From Elusimicrobia bacterium RIFCSPLOWO2_01_FULL_54_10 (GTDB taxonomy: Bacteria > Elusimicrobiota > Elusimicrobia > 2-02-FULL-39-32), in the NCBI GenBank assembly GCA_001799975.1, contig MGUQ01000068.1, positions 2,099-7,874 on the forward strand: a stretch of 5,776 nucleotides of DNA, in the 5' to 3' direction. This document shows, in pieces, positions 5,480 through 5,776 of the stretch; within the stretch, counting starts at the first letter, position 1; every line of letters starts with the position of its first letter. The notes under the pieces are model-generated. The model saw only the letters and a program-made list of their open reading frames with translations, had not been told where the DNA came from and made no database searches. Position numbers and translations under genes: made by a program.

Positions 5480-5776
5480 ATGAAATCCGTTCTCCTCCTC
5501 ATCGATAATCTTTTTTTCAGGCAAAAGCTGGCTGCCCAGCTCAAAGAATTGGGCTATGGAGCGGTTTTTGAGCCGGCGGGGGAATTTTCTGCAGTGATAG
5601 TGGATTTGGCGCCGCGGAATCTGAATGCCGCTGATGTTATCAGAAAAATGAAGGGCGATTCGGAAACTTCCAAAATTCCCATCATCGGGTTTTGCGGGCA
5701 TGCGGAGACCGCCCGCATGGAGACCGCCCGGGCCGCCGGGTGCGACATCGTCACAACAAACGGAGTGATTTCGTCA
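5480..5776 (+). CDS. Degenerate receiver-like protein, N-terminal 99 residues, runs off right edge
   Basis: An open frame starts at ATG 5480, one base after the antitoxin stop, and stays open to the edge. The product begins MKSVLLLIDNLFFRQKLAAQLKELGY and has the alternating hydrophobic strands and helices of a receiver domain: strand VLLLID (4-9), strand AVIVDL (39-44), strand IPIIGFCG, and AAGCDIV before the last helix. D9 and D43 stand where an acidic pocket and acceptor would lie. However, the usual pair of acids is D-N, the T/S after strand 4 is replaced (IIGFCGH), and the lysine after strand 5 is missing (IVTTNG). It therefore looks like a pseudo-receiver unlikely to be phosphorylated normally. 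No Shine-Dalgarno site is seen; translation may be coupled to higA or begin from an unseen promoter. GC content rises again relative to higBA. Full length and any C-terminal domain are unknown. Confidence 0.75.
   Translation, partial: MKSVLLLIDNLFFRQKLAAQLKELGYGAVFEPAGEFSAVIVDLAPRNLNAADVIRKMKGDSETSKIPIIGFCGHAETARMETARAAGCDIVTTNGVISS

Noticed and set aside
5704..5730. GGAGACCGCCCG occurring twice 15 bases apart (codons for E-T-A-R)
   Set aside because: The spacing between the strand-4 histidine and the AGCD motif looks normal for receiver-like proteins, so this is probably chance and not a recent duplication.

Overview
The window comes from a bacterial chromosome of moderately high GC. It carries lipopolysaccharide or capsule-type genes, so a Gram-negative organism is likely. 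The phylum cannot be fixed from this sequence; the mixture of surface-sugar genes and stand-alone receiver genes resembles deltaproteobacterial or Omnitrophota/Elusimicrobiota-type genomes, but that is only an impression.

Left part (1-2226, minus strand): three overlapping genes of a surface-polysaccharide operon. Read 5' to 3' on the minus strand they are a WaaE/KdtX-like family 2 glycosyltransferase, an O-antigen ligase/polymerase-type membrane protein, and the N-terminal part of a family 4 (GT-B) glycosyltransferase that runs off the left edge. Overlaps of 11 and 4 bases indicate one transcript.

Middle part (2227-4598, plus strand): a divergently transcribed signalling operon. It encodes a soluble hybrid histidine kinase (receiver-HisKA-HATPase-receiver) and two single-domain receivers, joined by overlaps of 4 and 17 bases. 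There is no sensor, membrane or DNA-binding domain, so the products look like parts of a cytoplasmic phosphorelay whose outputs are elsewhere. The two divergent operons share about 65 bases. Promoter-like elements there point to very short or absent 5' leaders on both sides.

Right part (4613-5776, plus strand): a tRNA with anticodon CAT, then a more AT-rich HigBA-type toxin-antitoxin cassette, then the start of a degenerate receiver-like gene cut by the right edge. The toxin (HigB/Gp49 family) has no ATG, GTG or TTG at the place where the family begins. Its reading frame opens with an ATT codon 7 bases after a perfect GGAGG. The cassette is preceded by a promoter-like pair whose spacer is occupied by a perfect 10-base inverted repeat, a strong candidate for the antitoxin operator.

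No CRISPR array, insertion sequence or transposase is visible. The most notable points are the probable AUU-initiated toxin with its operator, the output-less receiver cluster, and the pseudo-receiver directly after the antitoxin.
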